A stretch of DNA of 64,000 nt from NCBI RefSeq assembly GCF_018139145.2, contig NC_059478.1, positions 744,001-808,000 of the forward strand, written 5' to 3'. Below the pieces are notes generated by a model, which was given only the letters and a program-made list of their open reading frames with translations, searched no databases and was not told the origin of the DNA. The translations under genes were made by a program, and so were the position numbers. The DNA is from Gymnogyps californianus (taxonomy: Eukaryota; Chordata; Aves; Accipitriformes; Cathartidae). Below, one piece after another: positions 25,300-38,695 of the stretch; position 1 is the stretch's first letter; each line of letters begins with the position of its first letter.

Positions 25300-25790
25300 G
25301 GCTAAAAGGTAAAATTTAACTTCTTGAGTGTTATGGAGTAGCAAGAGTAGGGCTGCAGGAGTGAAGGGTTATCACAACACCAGTAAGGGGCAGCACCATC
25401 TCCAAAAAGAGTGCAGTCCTGCTGCGCCCTGCTGAGGCAAGCAGAGCATGGCTGGTGAGAGTAACAGGTTCCCTTGACAGTCAACTCGTCATCCAACAAA
25501 TGCAAGACGACGAGTCAGGTCTGAGGGGAGCCCAGTCAAGAAGTGAGGATCAGCAAGATGCATGGTTTGGCACAGGTTTTCTTGCAAACATCATTCAGGT
25601 GAGGGCAGGAGTTGAGAGTCTGAGCTGAAAGGGAGCCCCTGGGACACAGGTAGGAATGGGATCCCCGGACAGGCTGGTCGTGGCAATTATGGTCTATTGG
25701 TGCACTGAGGGTCCTGACCCCGAAAGAAAATCCTTTGAGCAGAAATTAAACTAGATGACATAAAGAGGTTCCTTACAGCTTAATCTGCAT
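25300..25790 (+). other. GC-richer unclassified segment with a CR1-like tail
   Basis: This stretch is visibly richer in G and C than its surroundings and contains CpG sites (for example GACGACGAG at 25,506). Its last part, about 25,745-25,785 (AACTAGATGACATAAAGAGG...), resembles the TAGATGAC(C)...AGGTCC end of CR1 3' UTRs. It may be an old CR1 or other repeat, but I could not connect the body to any copy in this window. There is no credible open frame: the 67-codon one at 25,302-25,505 on the minus strand has no motif. Confidence 0.3.
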
Positions 25791-28430
25791 GTTTTCAAAC
25801 TAAGCATTCCCCAAAGCTGAATGAAATGAAATGGTAAGTTTTGCGCAAGAAGAGTTTGACGTTTACACACCCAAAATACTGTAAATTTTCTTTAAAACAA
25901 AGAAAAAAAAAGCCCCCACCCCCATACATTTCAAACTGTGCTTTTGTTGTTGTTTGTTTCAGCTTCTGTGTTGTTTCTAGAAACTGGTACATTCTAATGA
26001 ATATGGAAGGATTTTTTTTCATATATGACATCTTCAATATTTTGCTCACAGAGCAAGAATTTAAGAATTCCATTGGCACTGTAATTCAGACTTAGAATGA
26101 TGTTTGCTTTATTTCTTTGTTAACTCAGCTGTTTTTGACATCTTTTGTTAGTTACAAGCCAACATAAAACATTGGAAGTACTATTTATATTCATCTGCTT
26201 GATGAACTGTGTAGTTATTTCATAGATCTTCCTTTAAATGATACAGAATGTCATTTAAGTGCTCCATCTTACCACATTTTGTGCATGTTTCTTTCCTTGG
26301 CAATAAGATTGAAAGAATATAAATAAAATAATTTCTTTTTAATAGTGGAAAGTCCTCCTCAATTGCTATTATCACTTCCAGTTAATGAGCACTTCTCCTA
26401 CTGGCAGAAGAAAAAGACATTGAGGACAGCATTAAAGATGGTTGTAATGAAATGAATTAGCTACCCAGCTTCTGTGAATATCTTTACAGGAGCAAATGCA
26501 GAGCACAGCATGGACTCTGGTTCAAGGACTGAAGGGGGACAAATCCTTTTCTTTGCTTTTTGGCACTTTGAATTCTATAAGAATCTTCTTTCAGGAACAC
26601 CAAGCCTTTTATTTGTTTGTTTCTTTGTTTTTGAGGTGCTACTGGCAGCAGACAAGAGATTTCTTGTTTTGGACTCCATCATCATAGATCTAAATAAATG
26701 GGGTAAATAATCAATGAAATATTCTAATTCATGTCTATAGCTTGAGGAAGGGATCATTCTCAAAAAAATCATGGCATCTTCCAGAAGAGGAGCAGGAAGG
26801 TGTCCCTGTAGAAAACACAGATTATGCATCCAGGATAACTACACCAAAACAAGTTACTACAAAAACATTTGGTATTACCAATATCAACCACATTAAATGA
26901 ACTTTATTATTGTAACCAAGTTTCTAGTACTTTCTCTGTATTGGAGTTTCTACAATTTTGCTTTCAATGTTTCTGTACTAGTTTATTGTGTTACTGAAGC
27001 AATCTCTGAAACAGCAAGTCAAGAGTTTAGCATAACATCAACTCACAGGACATAGCAGCCAGTTCGAGTTTCACAGTTTCTAAATTTTAGTAGTTTGAGC
27101 TGCTAAACAGGTTATGTCTATTTTCAAACTGAATTAATGGGGATTGTACCCTCATAGATTTTTAACTTTCTCAGCAGCAGAATTTTATTTTGTTAATTGC
27201 ATTATTATGGACTTGGGGTTTTTAGCTTGTTTGTCTGTACTTTAGAAAGTTAGATTATCCTTAGGGTTATTTTTTTCTTTTTTTTCCTTTTTTTTTTTTT
27301 AAGAATAAGTAGATGCCCTACAAATAACCAGACATTGCGCAGTATTGCATGAGGCGAGTAAAATGTCATAGTAAAATAACAACAAAGGCCCCTCTACACA
27401 TTTAAGTCTTATTTTCAGAAAGTAAGTTGTGCACTGATTTTGCATCAGCTCTCTAAATGGGTTGAACTCCAGTCAGCACAAAAAGAAAACTCAGGGTTTT
27501 CTTGATGTGTAGGGTTTTGCATCAAGTTCAGTCATCTACTCTCCAGCTTGGTTAATTTCTTAATTTTCATTGTTAATTAATCATACTAGAAAAAATTATC
27601 CCCAATTACCAGTTTATGAAGCATTACTGATAAAAATCTATTGTATTTTCCATTTAACAAATTCCCTTCTCTATTTATCTACAAAATAATTTAAAAAGTG
27701 GATGCTTGGCATAACAAAGTACTACACAATTTCTCCAACATCCTTACAGCACACGCACAGAAGAAAGCCCCCCAAATTTCTGGATGAGAAAGTTTTGAGC
27801 TATGGAAGTTATCAACAAGGACTCTTAAATGTGAACACATTGCAACAGGACTCCAACACTCAGTGTTGAGTTTCATATCAAAATAAAAAATAGCGAGTTA
27901 GGAAATAGCTACAAGGTAACCTGATTTGTGTGATGGAACTTTTCCTTAGTTTATCCTCAGTCTTTCATCCAGGGATGAAACTTTTTCTCTATTTTGCTGA
28001 ACCTGGTTTCCCTTCTCACCCCACGTCTCTGCTTTAAGAAAAAGGCCTGTGTTCCTCTCTACCATTGCTCAGAAGGAATAATCAAGAGAATATTCACTCC
28101 CGCCCAGTGAGGCTCCTGCCTGATGCCTCTGCAGAAATTCCATGAACACCAGCTTCTAAGGCTGCGGGGTTTTAAAGGAACAGAAAAAAAGAAACCGTGC
28201 ACTGCAAGTCCATATGAGACATAGTACTAACAATCAGAAAACTTCACTGATTACATTCTTACTATAAAAATCTCTGTGAACCAGGGCAAACTAATGCACA
28301 AAAGAGAAGTGGAAAGGCATTCTGGACTTCCTTTGTTGACCACGTTGTTGAAAAATTGGTCAAGATGGATAAAATGTTGGTCTCTTGAACCCTCAGGAAT
28401 ATACTGTGACTTCAAATCCATATCAAGTTC
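25791..28430. other. Unique AT-rich intergenic DNA
   Basis: No gene or transposon recognised. It holds T/A runs (about 27,270-27,301) and scattered short open frames without motifs. Confidence 0.5.
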
Positions 28431-28435
28431 CATGC

Positions 28436-29032
28436 TGTCCTGGTTTCGGCTGGGATAGAGTTAATTTTGTTCTTAGTAGCTGGTACAGTGCTGTGTTTTG
28501 GATTTAGTGTGAGAATGATGTTGATAACACACTGATGTTTTAGTTGTTGCTAAGTGGCGCTTATCTTAAGCCAAGGACTTTTCAGTTTCCATGCTCTGCC
28601 AGCAAGCAGGTGTGCAAGAGCTGGGAGGGAGCAGGCCGGGGCAGCTGACCTGAACTAGCCAAAGGGGTATTCCATACCATGGAACGTCATGCCCAGTATA
28701 TAAACAGGGGGGAGTTGTCCGGGAGGCGCGGATCGTGGCTCGGGAACTAACTGGGCATCGGTCAGCGGGTGGTGAGCAATTGCATTGTGCATCACTTGTC
28801 CTTTCTTGGGTTTTATTTCTCTTTTTTTGTTATATTCCTTTTCATTACAATTATCATTATTATTATATTTTTATTAGTACTAGTATTATATTTTATTCTA
28901 CTCTAGTTATTAAACTGCTTTTATCTCAACCCACGAGTTTTACTTTTTTTTTCTGATCCTCCTCCCCATCCCACTGGGAGGGGGGAGGGGGGAGCGGCTG
29001 TGTGGTGCTTAGTTGCTGGCTAAACCACGACA
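28436..29032 (+). mobile_element. Solo ERV LTR (subfamily I), 597 bp
   Basis: This is the same family as the LTR at 23,093, with ends TGTCCTGG...CACGACA and a perfect 5-bp duplication CATGC (28,431-28,435 and 29,033-29,037). TATATAA lies at 28,697-28,703 and ATTAAA at 28,909-28,914. It differs from subfamily II by shared blocks such as GCGCTTATCTTAAGCC and GCAAGCAGGTGTGC, which also occur in the copy at 39,922-40,525. A G-rich stretch (28,976-28,995) lies near the 3' end. No internal viral sequence is present. Confidence 0.95.
28697..28703 (+). promoter_or_regulatory. TATA box of solo LTR 2
   Basis: TATATAA at the position conserved among all four copies of this LTR family. Confidence 0.7.
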
Positions 29033-29037
29033 CATGC

Positions 29038-32000
29038 AAACTGTGAAAACATGCTGCCGGAGCACTACAAGAAGGCTAGATTCATTTAAATTGGTTGATT
29101 TTTGTGATGCATAATTATTTTGACAACTTAAGCACTGTTCTGAAGTGACCAAAGCTATTTTGCTGTTAACTGAATTGGGCACGAATGCAGATGCTGGAGT
29201 CAACAACATTTCTGTTTCTACATCAAGACAATTGCATACAAGGCAACCTCATTTCAAATGCACGTGGAAGTCCCTATACAATGTATTCATATGGTCCTGT
29301 GATGTTTGTACAATCTGTTTGGTACTACTTACCAGTACTGGTTTCCTGTCTCACAAAGGACTGAGCTGAGTCAAAACATGTAACTGATAATATGCTGGTA
29401 TCAGACATCTTGTTATTAAGATAGCAAATATACAATAAATATTAGGCCGAATCTTTAATGTTGTTTTGCTACTTTATATAGGTAGAAATAAGGCTTATAC
29501 TAGACAATGAACTTGTGCAGAAATCTTAAGCCCACATCTCCATTGGTTTTTGACTAGTGGGTTGTCCAAAGGAGAAGAATTTGAGGTTTGAAGAAACAAA
29601 GTGGCTTGAAAAGGAAACTTCAGACTGATTGTCATTTTCTTTATCATGGCTGTTCCTTCATAGGTGGGCAAAGGTTACAACATTTAATCAACATTAATAT
29701 TTCCAGTACTAGTATTTACAGTCTGAACTCCAAACTGCGGAAATTATGAGGGACAAAATCCCATACGTTTGGAAGAATTCTAACCAATCCATACCGCTCC
29801 TTGGCTGGCTCCCTTGCTGAATCTGACTTCTGCTGCTCTCCTTTAAATGAAGATTTAATTCTCAGTGAATAAACCTTGTCTTGCTGAAGTCTAGTGCTAA
29901 AAACAGTGATTACAAGTTGTACCACTCAAAAGTTTTGTAAATTGGAAGACAAACAGGAACATTTAGGTTAATAGCAATGTAATAAAGCTTGAAAACTAAT
30001 CTTCTGTCACTAACACATTCACCCCAATACATTTGCTCTCTTGAGGCGGAGTCTTAGGGTCAAAGGGAGATTCTTCTATTCCTGGAAAAGTTTCTCATAC
30101 TAGCAAGTAAAACCCTCCCCATCAAGATCTCAGAGCCACATCTGTTCCTGACCTATCACCAAAGAATTACCTCACCTTTTAAAGCAACTACTTATCATAA
30201 CAGCTGGAAGTTTAGTTAAAAGTTACATTTTGGCATAAAAGAGCATTGTGAAGAAGACAGAAGAACAACTATCTGAAGAGTGATAACGAAAGAGGTCAAA
30301 GATATACAGCACTGGTCAGTTACCTCCCTGTTTCTATGTACCATGCAGGCAAAAGTGGAAATCCTCCGAGTGTTGCTGTTGTTGGGAAGTTCTGAATATA
30401 AGTACTTTTTAATCATTTCTGTATAATCTAGCGAAAGCTCCCTCGCACCGACCCTGGCTTTTCTTGCACTGTGTATTTTTTCAAGGCTTTAAAGTTTAGT
30501 GCAGCAACAAACACATGGTTGTGTATAATAATTTACTTCTAAGAACTCCCAGAACTGTAAAGTGAGTTCAGGTTCATGGTGCAAACAGTAAAATTTGCTT
30601 CAAACAAGCTGAACTTATTGCCCACATTCAGTGTGTTCATGATCTATGCACACTGTCTGCTGAATGGCCAAAGCAACTATAATTGGTCAGAAAAAAAAAA
30701 AAAAAGAGGAGCTTTATAGAGTGAAAAGGGTTAGCATACATTTCCAGTATGAAAAGTACGCTACAGACCATAAATGGTCTTACTGATATACATTCTATGT
30801 ATCTCAATATTTATCCACAAGGAATTGAAAAACCTATCATTCTTCAAACTTAATTAAGCATATTCAAGGACAAATAAATCTACATGAACGTAAACTTTAA
30901 CATTTTCTCTAATAACTCAGTAAAACCTAAGCCTAAGGGGAAGTAATAAGAATTAATTAAAGTAATTCTTTACAAATACTTTACTGAGAGGACCTTTTGA
31001 AAATTGGAGAATTTGCAGTAATTTATTGCTGGGAAGAGAATGAAATATTTTTTCTAGGAAAGTTCCCATTAATAGTCGGATAATTTTACCATTATTATAT
31101 CAATACTTTTCCCTTTGCATTCTTGTTTTTTCTCCTTAGTACTGAACAAATGAAAAGAAAGATCAAATTTTCTTGAATCACAAAAGTAATTCAAAAGCAC
31201 ACAAGTAAATCCTAAGTTAAATATTCACTACCAAAGTTGCAAATTCAGATGTTATACTCCCAAATTAAAACATTTCTGCCCTTTATACTCTACTTGCCAG
31301 AATCCCAAGTCCTAGCTACCTTTTCCTTTTGGATCTTCATCATAAAACATTTTTTCTTGTCCCCAGCTAACCAACTACTGGACCAGCTTCTCCCTCCTAT
31401 TAGGTTTCTTGACCTAATTTCATCTTTCCATTTCTGCACTTTCCTTTGCCTGTCTCCTTTCCTCCTCCTTCCCCAGTTATTGCTACCTTTGCATCCACAT
31501 CAAGCAACTTCTTTAATCATACTGTCCATGTTAAAAACGAAGTAAGGTACGTTGCAAAAGAGGTACTCTTTCAGGTTTTGTTTGCGTTACTCAGACCATG
31601 CTCATAGCAGTTGAGCTGCAGTTGCTGAGAGCAGCCTGTTCAGTCCTTGACTGAAATATACATGTGTGGATGGGGTGTGTAGTGACCACTCATTTCTTAA
31701 AATCTAAAATTTTTTTGTGATGGCATGTAAATCATAATTTTTTTAAGGATAAAACCATGTCAAATTTGGGTAGGATTTATACAGATGATAAGAGGCACAG
31801 AAGCATCACAAGTGCTACTCCACCATGAAATTTTAACCGTGTGTTCTGAAGCCTGGTGAAGTTAATTTTTTTCGAAAATAAGATCAACAGAATTTTAAAT
31901 AATAGAGAATAGTTTATATTTCAGTAGCCTTGGTTTTGGTAATATAGGGAAAGGAAAGTGGGGGGTGGAACCCATGAAAAGGTCACCCAGAGACAGCTTC

Positions 32001-34050
32001 AGTCTAAAAAATTAAAATATGATCAAGTCACAAGTAATTGAAAAAAAGGTAGAAAAAGTTACTGAAACACATGAAAAGAAGTCTGCTCCACTAACACCAG
32101 TGCAGGGTCCCCGTCACAATTTTCTTTCCAGTTCTTGAAATATTGTTAGAAACCAAACAAGGAGAAATCACCTCCTTTCTAGCACTGACTGAGAATTCAG
32201 GCAGCCAAGCAAGGCTTGCTTACCTAGGTATGAAATATATCTTGCCTCTAGATCTATTTTTACTGACCTGACAGTTTATATTTCTGATAGTTGAGAAGTA
32301 GAAATCCTGTAATTCAGTGGACATAGTTTTTTTGGTTTACATTTATTTAAAAGAATGTATGACATTATGACGCCAAATCAAGGAGATAGTCTCTTTCATC
32401 TTCATTTAGGAAAAGTGGATATTTCTTAAATTTAAACACATAGCAGCTTGCTCACATTGATAGAATCAACTTGTTGAAAACCTGCTGCTGACTTTCTGTG
32501 AGAAGCCAGACAGACAGCAAAATGATCTATTAAAGAGGGACCCACTCACTTAATTTTTGCTGGAAGAAGAGAGTAAGACTTTGGCAAACTTCTCTAAGTC
32601 AAACCTGTAATTATGGTTCCACAAAAGTTAAATTTATTGCATTTTGAGCTAGTAAGGGATTTTAAAATTTGATATATGATTTTTGTGCTCTGACATTGGA
32701 CACTATAGCAGAAGACTTGTTTAAAAAATACCCTGAACAACTTGACACTGGATGTGTTACCTCACCACTACATATTGATCGAACAAGGTCTCACTAACTG
32801 GAATTTGAAGTGCTTCATCAGAGAAAGACAGTACCAACAAGTGAGCTCAATAGACCCCTGTGCACTAATGATAATAAAACAGAATTACACATAGCCATTG
32901 TAATCAGATTACTAATCTATCCCCTAAAATCTCACTCATTTACAAGAGTCAGACTTTCATTACAGGGAATAAAGCTTTTCTAGACATTTTATACCTTAAA
33001 CTACACAGGAAGTAGTCACACAGCAGCCTTGCCAAAACAGTGTAACTCTTTTTAAAAAGAAGATGCTGCGATGGACTTTTATGTGATGTTAATAAACAGT
33101 GGAGAACTATCATGCATGATGCTAATAAAATAAGACTGAAAATGTAGCCTCTTACTAAGTACTCACACTTTCATTTCTTTATTCATCAGAATATGTATTT
33201 CTTAGAGATAATATACCATCATCATATAGGAATAATTGCAAAATAGATTGGAAAGATAGAACATGCCAAGAACATAAAGGAAGACTGCTGGATGTAAAGA
33301 GATTAGCAGTTTCGGCCTTCAGCCTACAGGGTTGTATGCAACTAAACAACCAGAAAATGAAGGTTTAGGGTCCTCATGCACCTATTACCATCATTCCCTT
33401 CTTACCCTGACTCCTTGCAGCCAGCTCGTGCATCTGAAGTCAGCTGCACCAGTCCTGTATCCTGACAGCAGTCATCCCGGCTGCAGCAGCTGACCCATAC
33501 AGTCACCTCTCTCCTCTTCCTCAGTGGAAAGTAAAACTTTTCTCTCAACAAACTCATCTGCAGATGATCAGGTTGTTCCTATTCCCACCTTCAAGCAGCT
33601 ACCCCACCACACACTTTCCAAAAACTGCTATTGGAGTCATTCTCCCACGCTCTCCAGGCTACTGCTAGAACAATGAATCCAATGAATGGAGTGATATTAA
33701 TTTAAGGGTTTCAGAATTATTTTATTGTACGTCAATGTGAAGGGAACTATTACAAAGAGACCAAGAAGATTGCACTGAATTGTGTATCCTATGTTTGCAA
33801 TGAACATAAATTGTTTATGACCCTACCGAACACAACTCATTAAGCCAACTGTACCTGTCTTGCTTTCTATGAATAGCACATAATAGTCTCTTCTTTCATT
33901 ATGAATGAAGAAAAAGATGTACAGCACCCTGCTGAATTATTCAGCAAGGTATCTCTAAAGTTCGCCTTCAGTACAAGTTGTGAAATGTATCTGACCTTTT
34001 GTTGTTGGAAATGCAACTAGATATACATCTGTTTTAAAGAGGTACACTGC
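29038..34050. other. Unique AT-rich intergenic DNA
   Basis: About 5 kb with no gene, RNA or transposon that I can support. A poly-A run lies at about 30,690-30,704. A pyrimidine-rich stretch (31,250-31,510) gives a 102-codon open frame rich in Leu, Phe and Pro, which is what C/T-rich DNA yields by chance. Confidence 0.5.
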
Positions 34051-35650
34051 TTTAGGTACACATTGTATGTTGTTCAACTTTGCTGTCAACCAGCTTCAGG
34101 ACTATAGACTTTTTAGCAGTTGCTGCATCTGGTAGCCTGATAGAAGTAAGGCTGCCACAATCTCTTGCCCCTAAGGTGAAAGCAGTAGCAAGGTGGAGCA
34201 TGGATTCCAAACAGGCACGCACACACAAACACACTTACACTGTTGATGACAGCAGCCAGAAAGGTGGCCTCGTTAGTAGGGGTAAATTACTGAACAGAAA
34301 AAAATGCCTGCCAGCCTGGGAACTAGGCTGGAGAACAAGAAACACCCTTGAAAAGTGCAACTGGCCTCTTTGAAGTACAGCTGGGGTACCTGAAAACCGG
34401 AGACATCCCGAGATACCATTGATAAGTGCAAACCCAAGAAGCTGTAACAGCACATTATCGTCTGAAAGAGTGGAAACAGTCTGGTAAAATAAAATTGGTC
34501 TGAAAGAACAGAAAATGTCATCATCTATTGGCTGTTACAGGTGAAAAATAGAAACTAACAGTATCTATTGGCTGCTTGAAGTGGTGGTGTCCTACGCCCT
34601 CTTATGTCTCTATGATATAAAAGGACTTAATTTTTATCCAAAAGGGAGCCTCTCGCTCTGAGAAACTCTTTAGGTTGTGAAAACAATACATGTGTACACA
34701 CAGCCACACAGACCAACATAGACAGAAACACTAAACACTCATACAAAGACAAGCAACACCAACGGCCTCATCCTGTTCCCCGCTCTAGCTGATCAGGATA
34801 AAGGTCTATCAATGGGAAATGTATACATACATGCAATTCACATCCCTCTAGTAACTGGGCTTAGACACACAGTCCATCCAGTAATGGGCCCTGGATCCTG
34901 TTTCCCCAGCTGCTGGCAGCTGGGCACATGAGCTGCAGAGGCTCACAGTCCCAGTCCGTCTACTGGTACAGGACCCTTTACTCATGGACACACAAGCCAC
35001 CGTCCTTGAGAGACACACATACAAGAGGGCCTCTCATTTGATCCCCTGACTGCACAGTCACTCTAGCAGTTGGCCTAGACCTACTGATTCCTCTGGTAGC
35101 CAACTTCTCCAGCTGTATGTCCTCCCAAACCACCTACTCTGCTCACCAGCAAGTCTGACCGTAATCACACATTGACATACATACCCACGCTCACTACCAT
35201 TGCTGGCACCACAGACAGGTAGGTCGTATCACATAAGGTCCCCACTTGAGTTGCTGGCACATAAATTTTAACTTACTCTGGTGTCTCTGGGTACTGGCAT
35301 CACAGACATATGGGCTCCTATGACCCTTGGCTCCTCCCTTAGTTGCTGGCACTTAGGTCTCCATTCACAGGAAAATAGTTAGAAATGGGGTTTAGAGACA
35401 AGGCAGGACAGCCTGCAGCAAACAGGCGCAGGGCATGGCCAGGCAAGCATACTGAACAGCAAACTGTTTACACGCAACCAGACTTTTTTATCCCCTTTTT
35501 CCTCCCCAGACCACTTGATAGGATTCCTCCCTTTCCCCGCCTTTGGTTCCTCCTCTAAACATCCTATAGGAAGTCTTCCCAAAATGCTCTTTCCCTGCAT
35601 TCCATAGTGCGTCCCATACCCCTTATGCAGTAACCTATCATTTTTCAAGT
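34051..35650. other. Unclassified moderately GC-rich block with promoter-like words
   Basis: The block stands out from the AT-rich surroundings. On the plus strand a GATATAAAAGG box (about 34,615) is followed by CTCTCGCTCTGAG, as in some LTR R regions. On the minus strand another GGATAAAAAAG box lies near 35,490. Between them are CA/TG-rich sequence (34,690-34,760) and a loosely repeated TTGCTGGCAC motif (about 35,200, 35,250, 35,342). Either an old ERV LTR plus leader or a degenerate tandem array would fit. No TG...CA ends or target duplication were found and there are no open frames with retroviral motifs. Confidence 0.3.
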
Positions 35651-35699
35651 GCTCTGGAGAGCCTTTCCCATTGACTCATTTGGATGGGTTTCCCACACA

Positions 35700-36070
35700 A
35701 AGAGATGGAATTCAGATGCTAGAGGTGGACACTGCCTGCTTCTCTATTGCAGATGGAGGCCATGGATCTTCAAGCTATTGAGTCTCGGAGAAGATCCTGT
35801 CTGTCTCCCTTTCATCTTTTCTGATGCTGTGCAGCCTGCTCGCATCTCCTGTGGCTCCTCCACTTGGTGACACAGCTTCTCCAACACAGCACACCTCCTG
35901 CAGGACAGAGGGCCATCTCTCCTGGTGTCAGACAGAGGCCGCAGCACTCCCTGCAGCCTGGGGCTTGGACAATGTGAAGCTCAGTCTGTGTCAAAGCCTC
36001 TACCCTGGCAAGGAGAGCTGCTCCAACACCTGCTGGGGAAACTGCCCTGTCCCATGTTACCACCATGTCT
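35700..36070 (-). pseudogene. Isolated CR1 ORF1 N-terminal fragment
   Basis: On the minus strand, frame 35,812-36,066 carries a cysteine cluster (CRECCGLCLTPGEMALCPAG, then CWRSC) typical of the zinc-finger-like start of CR1 ORF1. A second frame (35,744-35,947) reads EKLCHQVEEPQEMRAG..., the coiled-coil part, so one frameshift separates them. The segment aligns with the ORF1 part of the old CR1 at 8.6-9.0 kb. ORF1 protein binds element RNA. What is odd is that no ORF2 or 3' tail follows on this strand: a 5' piece without its 3' end is not expected from simple truncated insertion, so a later deletion or rearrangement is likely. Confidence 0.75.
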
Positions 36071-38695
36071 GAGACTACTACTGTGGTACAAATGTTTCAG
36101 TCATCTACAGTAATCTGTATTAATAGATCTTAAAAAGCCTCTGTAAATCACTTGTGCTGCCAAAGAATATTCTAGCCATTAAGGAAGACATGTATCACTG
36201 TGTGAAGGAGACAGAGTAACTTGCGTGCCCATATGCAGGTAGTCCATCACAAGTGCGAGGCAAAATTGTAGTTGTTGAAAGGCTAACACAGGTTCTGTTA
36301 CCAAGAAGCAATAAAATGCATGATCCTGTGTCCCAGTCATTCTGACAGCAATGATGATTTCAGTCTCTATTTACAGCTGAAACAAACAGGTATTTTCAGG
36401 AACCGTATTTCTTTAAACAGACATTTTAATTTCATATCAAATTTATTGTTTTCGTTTGCTGTTACAAATCCATTTGCTGTTACAAAACCTCAGCTGTAAG
36501 GATTTTAGGGATGGTTGCTACAGATGGGAAGTAAATGTGCTGTGTGGCACATTTTTTAAAAAAACATTCTTATTAAGACTGGTTAATTTGTAAAAATTAC
36601 TTCAAGGTTTACACAAAATACACAAAATATTTGCATTTCAAACAAAATGCACACAGAGTCTCAAAAAGTTAAACAGAATTTTGAAATTATATTTAATTAA
36701 AGCCCATGTATGAATTTCTGTAGTGCACAGACTATGATTCCCTGCTTTGATCAGAAGCAAGGAACTTTTCCTACATATTATATTTTCATTTTTCAAAGAA
36801 CTATATAAGGAAGAGAAATCAAATAAAATAAAAGTAACTTTAGTTTTTTTACAAAAGTGAAGCAGACTTTTAGGGCTTTTTTTTTTTTCAATCGTTACTT
36901 TTCAGTCTTGAAAACAATTTAGCTTACTCTTCCATTCCATAGTTTTTCATTTTCAGATGTTTTTGCACTTCTGAGTTCCGGAAAGAACATCTAAGGGTCG
37001 AAGGATAATTCCTTTTTTTTCCTGCAAATATTCTAAGCTGTAAGAACCTGAAAAAAAATTACTTACATTCACTTCTGTACAGCCAGAACATGTTAGAGCT
37101 ATGATTCTGCCTCCCATTAAGTTACAGTAAATGCAGAGCATCTCTGTTGGCTTAATAGTAATATGCTGCAGCAAGTGGGTTTAAGAAGCCACTCGCATGA
37201 CTTACACCTTTTCAGTAATCATAGGGAAGCAAAACAAATTGAAATTATTACACTGTCATTTGTGTTTTATCTCTCAGTAAAAAGAATCCAAACTGGAGAC
37301 ATAGGACTGCTTTAGTTGCCATTTTATTTCTAACGGCAATTCAAGGAATTTAGCATTTTTTTAAATAATGACAATGAATTTGAGAATGCAGCAGTCAATT
37401 AAAAAAGAGTGTCTTAAAATATCCTCTTCAGTGCTTACACGATGAGGAAGTTAGGTATTTGTTTTCAAATTTGTCTTAAAGTGGGTTTAGAAGCATAATA
37501 ATATTAAATGAATGAACAAAATGGAAAGGGTTGTTTCTAGCATTTTTTGAACCTTAGACACTGTGAAACCATAAAATTCTCTCAACTATATACGGGTCTT
37601 ATCTACAGAGGTGATAGAACATATTCATACTATATCTGAGAATGGCAACTACGGATGTTTCTGAGGTCTTATTAAAAGTGTCATTTTTTTGGATTGTGGT
37701 ATAAACACATAAATTAGAAACAATATTAGTTTAACACATACTTTGGAACTATTTCCAGTAAATAAACATAGAGTCAGAAATGCTGTATGGACATATCCAA
37801 GCAATACTGTGGAAGACTCACAATATTAATAAAAATAATTTTACTAAAAGAAAACTAAATTCCTGCTAATTCTGTGGCATTAGCCTCTGCTGGGCAGTTT
37901 GTCAAATGAGAATTGGCAAGGCTGAGTTTGAAATATTGAGACCCCTTGTGGAAGACTTGCCGCAAACTCATCTGTTTCTGAAACTTTCTACAGGGATAGA
38001 AATCCTTCTGCTGTATATGTGAAATATTATAAAACCATCCAGGTCACATCATCATTCATAACTGACTGCAAATAGCTTGCTTTTATTTAAAGAGCCAGAT
38101 AGGTAACATTTGGAGAAAATTATTACCAAATTTTTAATCATTTATCTGTATTCTGGTAAGTAGACTGTTCTTAAGCATTAGCACTGTTATCTTCTCAAAC
38201 AGAATGATATAGAATCAAGATGAAAACAAAATGAGCATTTTCATTAACTAAATTACTCATTCCTTTTTAGCTTTGAAATAAAAAATAGATGATATTTACT
38301 TATTTCTATGAGGCACTATACTTCATAAGTCTGAAAAAAGAAATTAATTGCTAAACCCAAACACTAACAAAAAAGAAGATCCAATGTTTCCAGCACATTC
38401 AAATTCTTATTGAATTGGAAGAACAGTGAAATTTATATCAAGGTTGTGTTTCATTTTTACAGACTTGCAGTGTTGTATATGTCTGTTAAAAAAAAATCAA
38501 GTATGGTAAAGGATTATGAGTACAAACTCACATGAGAGACATACAAGTAGTATACTTTTACAAAGTACAGAATACTATTTGAAATAGATTTTGACAGCCT
38601 TATTGCCACTGCACTCAGTAATCCGTCTCCAGCTTTGTATGGAGTACAAAATCCTTCAGTAGCATGAAGAAAGTGCCATAGAAAAAAAAATTAAA
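36071..38695. other. Unique AT-rich intergenic DNA
   Basis: No gene or transposon recognised. T runs occur near 36,880 and 37,013-37,020. Confidence 0.5.

Noticed and set aside
26981..27100. Possible tRNA (a TTCGAG-like word near 27,065)
   Set aside because: No matching A box, acceptor stem or cloverleaf could be found.
31237..31545. 102-codon open frame rich in Leu, Phe and Pro as a membrane protein
   Set aside because: It lies in pyrimidine-rich DNA that yields such residues by composition. No initiation context or family resemblance.
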